Under the pieces are notes generated by a model. The model ran no database searches, was not told the origin of the DNA, and was given only the letters and a program-made list of their open reading frames with translations. The translations under genes were made by a program, and so were the position numbers. From contig JADINE010000051.1 in the NCBI GenBank assembly GCA_017694175.1, positions 1-36,885 of the forward strand: a stretch of 36,885 nucleotides of DNA, given 5' to 3'. Every line of letters starts with the position of its first letter. The first letter of the stretch is position 1. Of the stretch, positions 17,346 through 24,767 are shown one piece after another. Origin of the DNA: Candidatus Enterousia excrementavium (GTDB lineage Bacteria > Pseudomonadota > Alphaproteobacteria > Rs-D84).

Positions 17346-18138
17346 CTGTTCCCCCTTTGTCCAACATGCGCCTGTATGCTTCTTTTTTTGAAATTCCCGC
17401 ACGTTGCGCCAACTGTGCCGCCGCAGATTTAGTGTTTTCACCCGCAATATCATTTATAATTTCAGAAATTTCTGCATCCGACATTTTATGTTCCGGCGCC
17501 GGCGCGACAACAATAACTATTTCACCCCGTGGCGCGTCTATGTGCATTAAATCTGCGGGATATCCGATAATTGCCTGTTCATGTATTTTGGTAATTTCAC
17601 GAACAATTGCAATTTGTCTTTCTGGCATAACGCGCGCCATTGCAGCGATGGTTGTCATAATGCGATTTGGGCTTTCGTAATAAATAATAGTATGGCGAAT
17701 TTTATTATCATCACGCAATTTTTTTTCATCGAAAAAACCGCAAAAAGTAAACCTGTCAGTTGGAAACCCAGACAACACCAGCGCAGAAATCGCCGCCACA
17801 GGCCCAGGCACCACATAAACCGGAATATTTTCCGCCCGCGCAGCATGCACAATCCGAAATCCAGGATCACTTATCCCCGGCATTCCGGCATCAGACACAA
17901 CCGCGATTGACATGCCATTCTGTAACTTTTCGATTAATCCAGGCACCACATCACGTTCATTATGCTCGTGACAGGAAACACGCGGTGTTTTAATATCGAA
18001 ATGCGTGGCCAATTTTCCAAAAACACGAGTATCTTCGGCCGCGATTAAATCGACACTGCGCAGCACATCCACCGCCCTGGGCGACATATCACCCAAATTT
18101 CCAATTGGCGTTCCAACGATATAAAGCCCAGATTGCAT
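17338..18138 (-). CDS. rsmI: RsmI 16S rRNA 2'-O-methyltransferase (C1402)
   Basis: AdoMet-dependent methyltransferase of the tetrapyrrole-methylase fold that modifies the ribose of C1402 in 16S rRNA. At 266 residues it shows L-Y-I-V-G-T-P-I-G-N-L-G-D, A-E-D-T-R-V, S-C-H-E-H-N-E, V-V-S-D-A-G-M-P-G-I-S-D-P-G and V-P-G-P-V-A-A-I-S-A-L, all family signatures, plus a C-terminal helical domain ending near the engB start. AAAGGA precedes the ATG. It is divergent from the lpoA-like lipoprotein gene, the same neighbour arrangement as yraL and yraM in Escherichia coli. Confidence 0.97.
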   Translation of the reverse strand: MQSGLYIVGTPIGNLGDMSPRAVDVLRSVDLIAAEDTRVFGKLATHFDIKTPRVSCHEHNERDVVPGLIEKLQNGMSIAVVSDAGMPGISDPGFRIVHAARAENIPVYVVPGPVAAISALVLSGFPTDRFTFCGFFDEKKLRDDNKIRHTIIYYESPNRIMTTIAAMARVMPERQIAIVREITKIHEQAIIGYPADLMHIDAPRGEIVIVVAPAPEHKMSDAEISEIINDIAGENTKSAAAQLAQRAGISKKEAYRRMLDKGGTDD

Positions 18139-18174
18139 TACAAATCCTTTTATAGTAGAATAATACAGAAATAA

Positions 18175-19800
18175 ATGGATTTTTCAATGCATATGAAAAG
18201 AATTTTTAGATTTTTAACCGTATTAGTACTGGCTGGATGCGCCGGCGACCAAGCGCCAAAAACAAATTGGTATGCAGAATACGGCACCCTGGAAACAAGC
18301 ACCCCGGTTGCCCTGCAATATGGATCACCAGATTTACAACCCGGCGACGTAACGGATAATCTGTTGGGGGCGCCTGTGCACCGCATGGCGGTTATGTTAC
18401 CATTATCTGGCGATGCCGCGGATACAGGGCGCGCCATCCAAACCGCTATCGAGGCTGCCACCCTGCAATCTGCCCCACAAAATCTGTCTGTTGCATTTTA
18501 TGATACTGCCACCGATATAAATACCGCCATCGCAGACGTTTTATCAACAGAACCAGAAATTATCATTGGCCCGGTTTTCTCAGATGATGTGCGTACCCTG
18601 CGTGACGCAAAACCAGATGCGCTGCCCGTATTGGCATTTACATCCGATGCCGCTGCTTTGGGTAATGGCGTAATGACAATGGCACTATTGCCCACCAACG
18701 GAACCGAGGCCATCGTTCGCGAAATGGCCGCCGACAAAGTTACAGGCTTTATAATTCTTGCCCCGGACACTGAATCAGGCCACCTGATGGCCGGCACAGC
18801 ATACAACGCAGCCCAGATATACAACATCCCGGTAAACGGCATATTTTTCTATACCGAACACGATTCCAATTCGATAAAAGATGTAACAATTGTCGCATCA
18901 ATGAACGCTGCGCGCAGTGCGGCCAACACACGTGCACGCGAAGTATTATCTGATATTTTAACGAACGAACGCCTGACCACGATTGAAAAATCTTCATTAA
19001 ACATCCAACTTGAACGCATGTCAAAAATGGATGTAATTGGCGAATTGCCATATGATGCAGTACTGTTTCTGGGCAATGGCGACGACACAGAAAGTCTGGC
19101 ATCATTTTTGCGTTATTATGGCGTAGGCACCCACGACGCACGTTTTTATGGCACTGCCCTGTGGGACGGTTCCGACATAGCCGGCGATTTCACAATGAAC
19201 GGCGCAAAATATACTGCATTGTCCCCGATGCAGCCGTCTTTCACAAATCTGTATGAACGCATTTCAGGCACATTACCGACCCGCCTGGCTGGATTTGGAT
19301 ATGATGCGGCAAACATGGCTATGGGAATGATTTATTCACATAAATCTGATGCAGCATATTTACTGGACCCCAGTGGTTACGCCGGTGCATCTGGATTATA
19401 TCGGTTAAAACCAAATGGTGAAAACGAACGTGCTTTGCAAATTATGCAAATTGTTGCTGGTGGCGAAAGCCAAGTTGTAAAAACCGCGCCAGTAAATTTC
19501 CTAAGCCCATTGTATAATCTGGAACAAAGCAAAATAAAACCGATCGAATCCATGGATTTAGAAACCCCGGGCGTAAACCCTGATGATTACATAAGCATTC
19601 CACAGCGTCTGCGTGAAAAATATGAATCAGAAACATACGGCGCACACATGACAAAACCAGTTACTTCGCATCCATTTGAAACGATAACTATTTTGCCCGA
19701 AGACGACAGGGATATTGTTGTCACCACGCCCGATTTTCAGCCGATAAATTTGGAATCTGTAAACCGTACATACATCGACAGTGTGGAAATCGAAGAATAA
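18175..19800 (+). CDS. lpoA: LpoA-like penicillin-binding protein activator (lipoprotein)
   Basis: Predicted outer-membrane lipoprotein with a periplasmic-binding fold, related to LpoA, which activates PBP1A for peptidoglycan synthesis. Lipobox L-A-G-C near residue 21. The main domain begins with M-A-V-M-L-P-L-S-G-D-A-A near residue 70, then I-I-I-G-P-V-F-S-D-D, L-P-V-L-A-F-T-S-D, G-F-I-I-L-A-P-D-T, as in type I substrate-binding folds. At 541 residues it lacks room for the long N-terminal TPR domain of the gammaproteobacterial protein, as is usual in alphaproteobacteria. The start could be ATG 18175, 18187 or 18193; none has a clear ribosome site. It sits divergent from rsmI and 4 bases before trmH. 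Confidence 0.82.
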   Translation: MDFSMHMKRIFRFLTVLVLAGCAGDQAPKTNWYAEYGTLETSTPVALQYGSPDLQPGDVTDNLLGAPVHRMAVMLPLSGDAADTGRAIQTAIEAATLQSAPQNLSVAFYDTATDINTAIADVLSTEPEIIIGPVFSDDVRTLRDAKPDALPVLAFTSDAAALGNGVMTMALLPTNGTEAIVREMAADKVTGFIILAPDTESGHLMAGTAYNAAQIYNIPVNGIFFYTEHDSNSIKDVTIVASMNAARSAANTRAREVLSDILTNERLTTIEKSSLNIQLERMSKMDVIGELPYDAVLFLGNGDDTESLASFLRYYGVGTHDARFYGTALWDGSDIAGDFTMNGAKYTALSPMQPSFTNLYERISGTLPTRLAGFGYDAANMAMGMIYSHKSDAAYLLDPSGYAGASGLYRLKPNGENERALQIMQIVAGGESQVVKTAPVNFLSPLYNLEQSKIKPIESMDLETPGVNPDDYISIPQRLREKYESETYGAHMTKPVTSHPFETITILPEDDRDIVVTTPDFQPINLESVNRTYIDSVEIEE

Positions 19801-19804
19801 TCCC

Positions 19805-20419
19805 ATGAAAACACCAGATCCAACAAAAACATCTTTGCGGCAAAAAGCAGATCATGCCAAAACAGGGCGCTGTAAAAATCTTATCATTGTACTCGAAGCG
19901 CCACACAGCATTGAAAACATCGGCACAGTCATACGTAATGTAAACACACTGGGTGCTGAAAAACTCTACATCGTCGACAGATTTAATGTTTTGCCGCCTG
20001 ATTGGGCGCACATGCGCAATAAAAAGAAATTAATGGACGTTTCTGCATCGGCAGTTAAGTGGACATTTGTCAAAAAATTTACCACAACTGACGAATGCAT
20101 GGATTACCTGGACAGCAAAGGATTTATATCCATTGTCACATCACCACACACAAAAGGAAAAACAAACATTCTTTTGCAAAACGGCGATTTCACCCAGGGA
20201 AAATTGGCCGTATGGTTTGGGAACGAGGCCCGCGGCATAAGTGACATCGCTGTATCGCGCAGCGCAGCATGCGTTCAAATTGAAATGTATGGAATTATTG
20301 AAAGTTTGAACCTGGCTACATCAACCGGTATCGTGTTATACGAAATAACAAAACAACGCCGAGAATATCAGCGCACACATGCACACGCGCGAAAAAAGAA
20401 CCCGCCAATAAAAAAATAA
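19805..20419 (+). CDS. SpoU/TrmH-family RNA 2'-O-methyltransferase
   Basis: SPOUT-class methyltransferase that should methylate a ribose 2'-OH in tRNA or rRNA. Of 204 residues, the C-terminal half holds the trefoil-knot motifs: N-I-G-T-V-I-R-N (motif 1, near residue 38), W-F-G-N-E-A-R-G-I (motif 2) and I-E-M-Y-G-I-I-E-S-L-N-L-A-T-S-T-G (motif 3). The MYG and SLN spacing favours a TrmH-like tRNA enzyme over RlmB, but this is not decisive. The ATG at 19805 is 4 bases after the lpoA stop. The tail is strongly basic (R-K-K-N-P-P-I-K-K), fitting RNA binding. A terminator follows. Confidence 0.87.
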   Translation: MKTPDPTKTSLRQKADHAKTGRCKNLIIVLEAPHSIENIGTVIRNVNTLGAEKLYIVDRFNVLPPDWAHMRNKKKLMDVSASAVKWTFVKKFTTTDECMDYLDSKGFISIVTSPHTKGKTNILLQNGDFTQGKLAVWFGNEARGISDIAVSRSAACVQIEMYGIIESLNLATSTGIVLYEITKQRREYQRTHAHARKKNPPIKK

Positions 20420-20420
20420 A

Positions 20421-20446
20421 AAACACCCCGTAAACACGGGGCGTTT
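20421..20446 (+). terminator. lpoA-trmH terminator
   Basis: Stem of 11 positions with one mismatch (20421-20431 and 20436-20446), 4-base loop, followed by a T run, starting 2 bases after the trmH stop. It also serves the convergent membrane gene that ends at 20463. Confidence 0.8.
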
Positions 20447-20462
20447 TTATTACACACAACAA

Positions 20463-21335
20463 TTATTTCTTTTCGTAATCTGCGCCACGTTGCTTGTTTT
20501 CATACATTTCCAGCGCACGCACATTGGATTCCATAATCAAACTTTGCTTGATCCCATATCCCATAAGGAACCATAACACCGCCAACGAAGCCCCAGATGC
20601 ATACACATACCACATGGTCACTTCGTGTATACCGCCCCACATCGTACCAGACACAGCAGCAATAACGCCTAACACAAAGGCCGACAACACAACCAAACCA
20701 ACCATATACAAAGTGCGGGTTACAATTAAATCACCCCAATGTGTTGGTTTTTGTTTTGTTGCAGCAGATATGCCCAATACTGCATACACCAAACATCCAA
20801 TATACACAACAATACTAAACAAAGCGGCAAAATCATTAAGCACGCGTACTTCCAATATAACATGAAAAATCATCAGCAAAACGAACCAAATTGAATACGC
20901 CGCAAACGCCATTATTGAACGTTTGAACACACTTGATACGTTACTTGCTTTTGATTGTTTTTTAACGTCATCGTCATTCTTCAACAAAGTGCGCAGACAC
21001 GCCACACCGGCCATAAACATATACAAAAGCGCCCCCCACATCCAGGTCCAAAATTCTTTCGAATTTGCTGTTATAACCAGCCAAAACACCGCGTAACAAA
21101 CTGTTGCCAAAGCGAATAAATATACACTTATCTTATCACCGCCCTGGTCTTTTGCATCAGACACCAAAAACTGTCCCGCGGCAAACACAAACGCAGCAAA
21201 CAGTAAAACAAAAGATGAATCATTAATACCACTAACAAACGTACTAATGATAAACACAGAAAATGTTGCCGCCAACGTCAAAAGATTGCGCCCAGTAAAA
21301 GTTCTGAACAACCAATATTGCTTTATTTTTTCCAT
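20463..21335 (-). CDS. Hypothetical eight-helix membrane protein
   Basis: A 290-residue protein with about eight predicted membrane helices, for example N-L-L-T-L-A-A-T-F-S-V-F-I-I near residue 17, L-F-A-A-F-V-F-A-A-G-Q-F near 45 and V-L-S-A-F-V-L-G-V-I-A-A-V near 220. A charged cytoplasmic loop (K-N-D-D-D-V-K-K-Q-S-K) lies near residue 120 and the C-terminus is hydrophilic. No catalytic or transport motif is recognised. AGGGGA precedes the ATG by about 7 bases. It faces trmH convergently and lies downstream of the Cys-motif protein in the same direction, with about 107 bases between. It may be a permease-like or lineage-specific envelope protein. Confidence 0.75.
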   Translation of the reverse strand: MEKIKQYWLFRTFTGRNLLTLAATFSVFIISTFVSGINDSSFVLLFAAFVFAAGQFLVSDAKDQGGDKISVYLFALATVCYAVFWLVITANSKEFWTWMWGALLYMFMAGVACLRTLLKNDDDVKKQSKASNVSSVFKRSIMAFAAYSIWFVLLMIFHVILEVRVLNDFAALFSIVVYIGCLVYAVLGISAATKQKPTHWGDLIVTRTLYMVGLVVLSAFVLGVIAAVSGTMWGGIHEVTMWYVYASGASLAVLWFLMGYGIKQSLIMESNVRALEMYENKQRGADYEKK

Positions 21336-21442
21336 TTTTGTCCCCTATGTAAAAAATTGATCGGGAATGCAGGCACAAACACCCGCATCACACTTGTCAT
21401 CATAAATCATACTCCAAAAACAAAACCGATAACAAGAACTTT

Positions 21443-21793
21443 TTACAACTGTTTACTTCTATAATTGTCACAGCATTTCGCGATATTACGCGCCAATTTA
21501 ATTGTTGCTATACGATGCTGTGCGGACCCAAAATCCCGTTTAAAATCCAAACCGTTATATTCCGAAATATTATTAAAAGCCCGTTCATTAAATTCACGTG
21601 ATTGTTGGCGTGAAAATATAACCACCGCCTCGCCATCTGGATTAATATAATTATCTATACATTGTCCTGCAATTGTCGGATGCATTTCTGCATAAGACCA
21701 GAAAGTTTTTTCTTTGAAATCATATCCCAATTCACAGCGCTTTTCGCACCCATCACATTTTTGAATATTGTATCTGTGTTTTTGTGTAAACAT
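21443..21793 (-). CDS. Hypothetical small protein with N-terminal CxxC-x3-C motif
   Basis: A 116-residue soluble protein. Near residue 13 it has C-D-G-C-E-K-R-C-E-L-G-Y-D-F, a Cys cluster likely to bind a metal, followed by one Cys near residue 45 (G-Q-C-I-D-N-Y) and a C-C-D-N-Y pair near the end. The repeated C-x-D-N-Y wording at two places is noticeable. AAGGGG lies about 8 bases before the ATG. No family is recognised; a zinc-binding or iron-sulfur protein of unknown role is the safest reading. Neighbours (membrane protein downstream, histidine phosphatase upstream) give no functional hint. Confidence 0.7.
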   Translation of the reverse strand: MFTQKHRYNIQKCDGCEKRCELGYDFKEKTFWSYAEMHPTIAGQCIDNYINPDGEAVVIFSRQQSREFNERAFNNISEYNGLDFKRDFGSAQHRIATIKLARNIAKCCDNYRSKQL

Positions 21794-21872
21794 ACTTGCC
21801 CCTTTTTGCTATCCAGTATACCACAAAACACATACAATCAACCAAAAACAAATCGATTGCAACTCATTGCCC

Positions 21873-22421
21873 TTACCCAATATCAGATTTATTTACAACT
21901 TCGATACCAGATTCAAAACTTTCCACAAAATGCCAACCATCGTTATCCAAAGTAAAATGAAAGCATTGGCAATTTTTAATGGATCCGACACGCATACCGG
22001 CCGCCCAACACAACGCACGTGTCACACCACCATGCGATGATATGGCAATGTCTGAATATTTGTTTTGCGCAACAATACACCCCAACGCACCACTGATACG
22101 CTTGAAATTGTTATCTATGCGACGCTGCGCATCCATATCATCATTGTACCAAAATCCGAATGCGGTCTCGATAAAATCATCTTCGATAATAATCGGTACC
22201 GCCTGATGGTATTTAGCCACAATCTCAGCCGTACGCACCGCCCGCGGCAATGGCGACGAATAAAACGCATCTATTTTTTTATCGCGCAAAAATTCGGCCA
22301 ATTGTTCGGCCTGCTTAACCCCATCGGACGTCAGATACGCATCTGTACGATTACCCTCTTTTGCGCCTTCGGCGTTTTCGTTTGTTTGTCCATGCCGAAA
22401 GAAATAAAAATTCCGCACCAT
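21873..22421 (-). CDS. Histidine phosphatase superfamily protein (branch 1)
   Basis: A 182-residue phosphoglycerate-mutase-like phosphatase. The phosphoryl-accepting His is in F-F-R-H-G-Q-T-N-E-N near residue 10; Y-S-S-P-L-P-R-A-V-R-T-A gives the second Arg; I-E-T-A-F-G-F-W carries the acid or base Glu; S-S-H-G-G-V-T-R-A-L holds the second His. All active-site residues are present, so it should be active on a small phosphate ester or phosphoprotein; the substrate is unknown. The start is at ATG 22421; only a distant GGTGG precedes it. Confidence 0.9.
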   Translation of the reverse strand: MVRNFYFFRHGQTNENAEGAKEGNRTDAYLTSDGVKQAEQLAEFLRDKKIDAFYSSPLPRAVRTAEIVAKYHQAVPIIIEDDFIETAFGFWYNDDMDAQRRIDNNFKRISGALGCIVAQNKYSDIAISSHGGVTRALCWAAGMRVGSIKNCQCFHFTLDNDGWHFVESFESGIEVVNKSDIG

Positions 22422-22548
22422 GCTATTTTATCCACCCTTTTCCGCGCCAATATCATAACGCCATAAAATTATATTTTTACCGGATTTTACTACAAAACCA
22501 GGGTATTTACAATAAAACGTTATCATCTCACCCGTCCAACACAAAATA

Positions 22549-22574
22549 AAAATGCCCCATTCGGGACATTTTTT
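22549..22574 (-). terminator. Cupin gene terminator
   Basis: Stem aaaaatg-c-ccc with a 4-base loop and ggg-a-cattttt. The single non-pair becomes a G-U pair in minus-strand RNA, and a T tract follows in that direction. Almost the same sequence occurs at 23484-23509. Confidence 0.75.
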
Positions 22575-22950
22575 AACACATTGCGGCATCGGCAAACCCA
22601 AATTGTGTCAGCGAATTTTCACGCGCCTGGATACAAATAAATTGCATTTCGCTGGAACCTGTATTTTCAATCGTACGCGCTGCACCGGTTGCAACACGAA
22701 CCGCACTGCCCGCGACAACCGGGATTTGTTCACCGTCAACGGTTATAATACCCGCGCCAGACAAGATTATATAAACTTCTTCGTTTTGATGATGCAAATG
22801 ATTAAACGGAACCTTGAACCCGGTCGGTACCACGTTTATCGACACTTCACAACTGGTCAGATTCAGCGCATCGTGCAAAAACGCCTTGCCGTTTTCACGC
22901 TTTGCAATTTCAGACATAGAACCAAAATCAGATTTAGTGTATTTAGACAT
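22573..22950 (-). CDS. Cupin-domain protein
   Basis: A 125-residue single-domain cupin. Motif 1 is clear: N-H-L-H-H-Q-N-E-E-V-Y-I-I-L-S-G-A-G, with His ligands and Glu. Motif 2 (V-A-G-S-A-V-R-V-A-T-G-A-A-R-T-I-E-N) lacks the usual His, so metal binding is altered or only partial. Small cupins of this type act as isomerases, dioxygenases or stress sensors; none can be chosen here. AAAGGGGAAA precedes the ATG. It is divergent from an HxlR regulator, with a promoter and a shared half-site in the gap, so it is probably the regulated gene. Confidence 0.87.
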   Translation of the reverse strand: MSKYTKSDFGSMSEIAKRENGKAFLHDALNLTSCEVSINVVPTGFKVPFNHLHHQNEEVYIILSGAGIITVDGEQIPVVAGSAVRVATGAARTIENTGSSEMQFICIQARENSLTQFGFADAAMC

Positions 22951-22982
22951 TTATTTCCCCTTTTGTTAAAAACTGTGCTTAA

Positions 22983-23011
22983 AATATATGGCTAAAAAAC
23001 AATTCTGTAAA
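22983..23011 (-). promoter_or_regulatory. Probable cupin promoter
   Basis: On the minus strand TTTACA (23011-23006), 17-base spacer, TATATT (22988-22983). A half-site matching the one inside the hxlR promoter lies just upstream, at 23026-23036. Confidence 0.55.
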
Positions 23012-23025
23012 GTACGCACAAAAAT

Positions 23026-23116
23026 GTAAGCATACATACACATTGGTAACTTTTGCCGGATTTCCAGCACATAGGACGCCAAAAAAATTTTTTTAATTGT
23101 CATTTTTGTATGTTAC
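23026..23116. promoter_or_regulatory. Candidate HxlR operator half-sites (inverted, ~80 bp apart)
   Basis: GTAAGCATACA at 23026-23036 and TGTATGTTAC at 23107-23116 are near-exact inverted copies. The first lies just upstream of the cupin -35 box; the second lies in the spacer of the hxlR promoter, where binding would block transcription. Confidence 0.4.
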
Positions 23117-23124
23117 TGTATAAT
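23097..23124 (+). promoter_or_regulatory. hxlR-type regulator promoter, apparently leaderless
   Basis: TTGTCA (23097-23102), 16-base spacer, TATAAT (23119-23124). Only 7 bases separate the -10 box from the ATG at 23132, so transcription should begin at or next to the start codon. Confidence 0.65.
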
Positions 23125-23131
23125 TTGCAGT

Positions 23132-23467
23132 ATGAAACACAAAACCAAAGAAATTATATCCGCGCAATGCCCTGTTGCCCTGACGGTGTCACTGATTGGC
23201 AACAAATGGAAATTGATGATTATGCGCAATTTGCTGACACGCCCGTGGCGATTTAACGAACTGCAAAAAAGTATCGGAATTATTAGTCAAAAAGTGTTGG
23301 TCGATAACCTGCGCGCGATGGAATCGGACGGCCTAATAATCAGAACGGTGTTTCCGGCGGTTCCACCGCACGTTGAATACTCGCTGTCCGAACTGGGCCA
23401 GTCAATGCGTCCGATATTACGGGCAATGGAAAAATGGGGCACCGAATACCAAAAAAAACGTTTATAG
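23132..23467 (+). CDS. HxlR-family winged-helix transcriptional regulator
   Basis: A 111-residue regulator with the HxlR pattern: a conserved N-terminal Cys in A-Q-C-P-V-A, S-L-I-G-N-K-W-K-L-M-I, R-F-N-E-L-Q-K-S-I-G with the recognition helix following (S-Q-K-V-L-V-D-N-L-R-A-M), and a wing V-P-P-H-V-E-Y-S-L-S-E-L-G. The family binds DNA as a dimer and often senses electrophiles or oxidants through the N-terminal Cys. It is divergent from the cupin gene, which it probably controls together with itself. There is no Shine-Dalgarno; the promoter places the transcript start at the ATG. Confidence 0.92.
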   Translation: MKHKTKEIISAQCPVALTVSLIGNKWKLMIMRNLLTRPWRFNELQKSIGIISQKVLVDNLRAMESDGLIIRTVFPAVPPHVEYSLSELGQSMRPILRAMEKWGTEYQKKRL

Positions 23468-23483
23468 AATAAATATATAAAAT

Positions 23484-23509
23484 AAAAATGCCCCGCTCGG
23501 GACATTTTT
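23484..23509 (-). terminator. tRNA operon terminator (bidirectional with the hxlR-type gene)
   Basis: Located 5 bases after the tRNA-Tyr CCA end on the minus strand, followed by TTTTTATTTTATAT-like sequence. The lone mismatch becomes G-U in minus-strand RNA, so it is best fitted to the tRNA transcript. Confidence 0.75.
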
Positions 23510-23513
23510 ATTT

Positions 23514-23600
23514 TGGTGGGAGTGGGTGGATTCGAACCACCTCAGGCTTAAGCCAACAGATTTACAGTCTGCCCCGGCTCTCCAACTCCGGCGCACGCCC
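23514..23600 (-). tRNA. tRNA-Tyr (GTA)
   Basis: On the minus strand: acceptor 5' arm GGGCGTG, D stem CCG/CGG, anticodon stem GCAGA/TCTGT with loop CTGTAAA (anticodon GTA), long variable arm built on GGCTTAAGCC, T arm GGTGG-TTCGAAT-CCACC, acceptor 3' arm CACTCCC, discriminator A, encoded CCA. Type II structure fits tyrosine. Odd points: position 8 reads C instead of the near-universal U, and acceptor pair 4-69 is a C-U mismatch. Confidence 0.88.
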
Positions 23601-23651
23601 AATCTTCATTCCACCCGCCTTCGCCAATGGCTTCGCTGCGGTGAAAATCCT

Positions 23652-23726
23652 TGGTGCGGGCAGCGGGACTCGAACCCGCATTTCAAGCTTGGAAGGCTTG
23701 CATACTAGCCCTTGTACTATGCCCGC
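23652..23726 (-). tRNA. tRNA-Gly (TCC)
   Basis: On the minus strand: acceptor GCGGGCA/TGCCCGC fully paired, anticodon loop TTCCAAG region giving anticodon TCC, T arm GCGGG-TTCGAGT-CCCGC, discriminator A, encoded CCA. First gene of the two-tRNA transcript, 51 bases before tRNA-Tyr. Confidence 0.95.
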
Positions 23727-23732
23727 AACAAA

Positions 23733-23798
23733 TTCAAAGCCATGTGATTATATACTAATTTTGCCTAAACGCAAGTATTTTTCTCACATGGCTTTGAA
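23733..23798. repeat. Perfect 15-bp inverted repeat enclosing the tRNA promoter
   Basis: Arms ttcaaagccatgtga (23733-23747) and tcacatggctttgaa (23784-23798) are exact reverse complements with 36 bases between. A small nested ttgc/gcaa pair (23761-23764 and 23771-23774) lies inside. The right arm starts just after the stop codon of the 23804 gene. Confidence 0.85.
23747..23774 (-). promoter_or_regulatory. tRNA-Gly/tRNA-Tyr promoter
   Basis: On the minus strand TTGCGT (23774-23769), 16-base spacer, TATAAT (23752-23747). Transcription would begin about 14 bases before tRNA-Gly, within the left arm of the inverted repeat. Confidence 0.65.
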
Positions 23799-23803
23799 CG
23801 AAA

Positions 23804-24622
23804 TTATCTTATTCCGTGTATAATACTTTCCATCTGCAACAAAAACTCCATATCATATCCACGAGCCTTTAACCGTTGCAGCATAAGATGAGCAGCCTGG
23901 GCCACACCCAAATTTTTACAAATTTCGACCACTGTCACAATTTCGTCGCGTGTCATCTTATCCGTTGGCATCAACGCCACAGCCAATCCCAATTCGCGCA
24001 ATGCCGCACGCGAATACGCCGCTTTGTTTCCCTTGCATCCATATTCATACAACACGGCATATGTATTTGCATTTTGTAAAAACTCTTCATAAAAATGTGC
24101 ATTTGTATTTATATTTTGCAAAACGCGCCGTTCAATAGTTTCACAAATTTTTTCATCTGAATACAGATATTCAATCGACGTCATCGCATTACTGTTTGGC
24201 GAAAACGCAGCCTCTAACCCATCAGCAATCTGCTGTTTCCGCACAGCCATATCCATAAAAAGCTGCGCATTTTCGGCACACCCGTATTGTGCCAAAACGG
24301 AATAAATCCGCGCAGATTCAGCCTGCGCAGACGCATCAAGATTGTTATCGTCCACAATTTGCCCCAACAAAGTATCCTCGATAACAGCGCACGCAGGCCG
24401 AATTTCTTGTGCATTATCATCTGCATTTTTCGCCTCGACCGGCCCAGGCACCACATTTTCCGCAACAAACCCGCCATTTGGCGCCGCTTTGTTTCCAATA
24501 ATTCCACCATCATACAACACCCACGCCGTTGCACCTGCGATAATTATAACGACAAAAAACAACCACAACCAAACACGACGACGATGTGTTTTTTTCTGCG
24601 AATTTATTTTTTTCTCGCTCAT
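23804..24622 (-). CDS. Unknown anchored envelope protein with two Cys-bracketed helical modules (protein C)
   Basis: A 272-residue protein. A basic N-terminus is followed by one membrane helix near residues 17-37, so the rest should face the periplasm. Two modules are seen: C78-x36-C115 and C160-x35-C196, each with C-x(2)-I-E near the start and Y-x(4)-Y-G-C at the end. After the second module comes A-A-L-R-E-L-G-L-A-V-A-L-M-P-T, shared with the 25445 protein (A-L-R-E-L-E-I-A-T-A-L-R-P-T), and both end in an M-E-x-I-I segment. The paired Cys could form a disulfide joining two helices. AGGAGAG fixes the ATG at 24622. No family is recognised. Confidence 0.72.
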   Translation of the reverse strand: MSEKKINSQKKTHRRRVWLWLFFVVIIIAGATAWVLYDGGIIGNKAAPNGGFVAENVVPGPVEAKNADDNAQEIRPACAVIEDTLLGQIVDDNNLDASAQAESARIYSVLAQYGCAENAQLFMDMAVRKQQIADGLEAAFSPNSNAMTSIEYLYSDEKICETIERRVLQNINTNAHFYEEFLQNANTYAVLYEYGCKGNKAAYSRAALRELGLAVALMPTDKMTRDEIVTVVEICKNLGVAQAAHLMLQRLKARGYDMEFLLQMESIIHGIR

Positions 24623-24725
24623 CTTTTTCTCTCCTATTTTTAATTCATCGGCGGAAAACTGTCCGAACAAACAAGTTCACAATCCGCGCTATGTACATGA
24701 TTTCCTGCACATACAGCCATCACAT

Positions 24726-24767
24726 AAATTATAAAATACCCAGCACAGCGAAACAGTTTTATAATTT
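24726..24767. repeat. AT-rich 11-bp inverted repeat between unknown envelope genes
   Basis: Arms aaattataaaa (24726-24736) and ttttataattt (24757-24767), exact, 20 bases apart. Located 10 bases after the 24778 gene stop. It also contains TATAAT on the minus strand, so it may be a weak terminator, a promoter for the 23804 gene, or both. Confidence 0.5.

Noticed and set aside
17346..17453. N-terminal extension of engB
   Set aside because: It reads through rsmI in another frame; the ATGATTAA overlap gives a normal engB start.
23488..23823. Open frames across the tRNA pair on the plus strand (also 23526-23708)
   Set aside because: They are antisense readings of tRNA-Tyr and tRNA-Gly; the typical R-T-R and D-S-N-H wording is the known artefact of translated tRNA genes.
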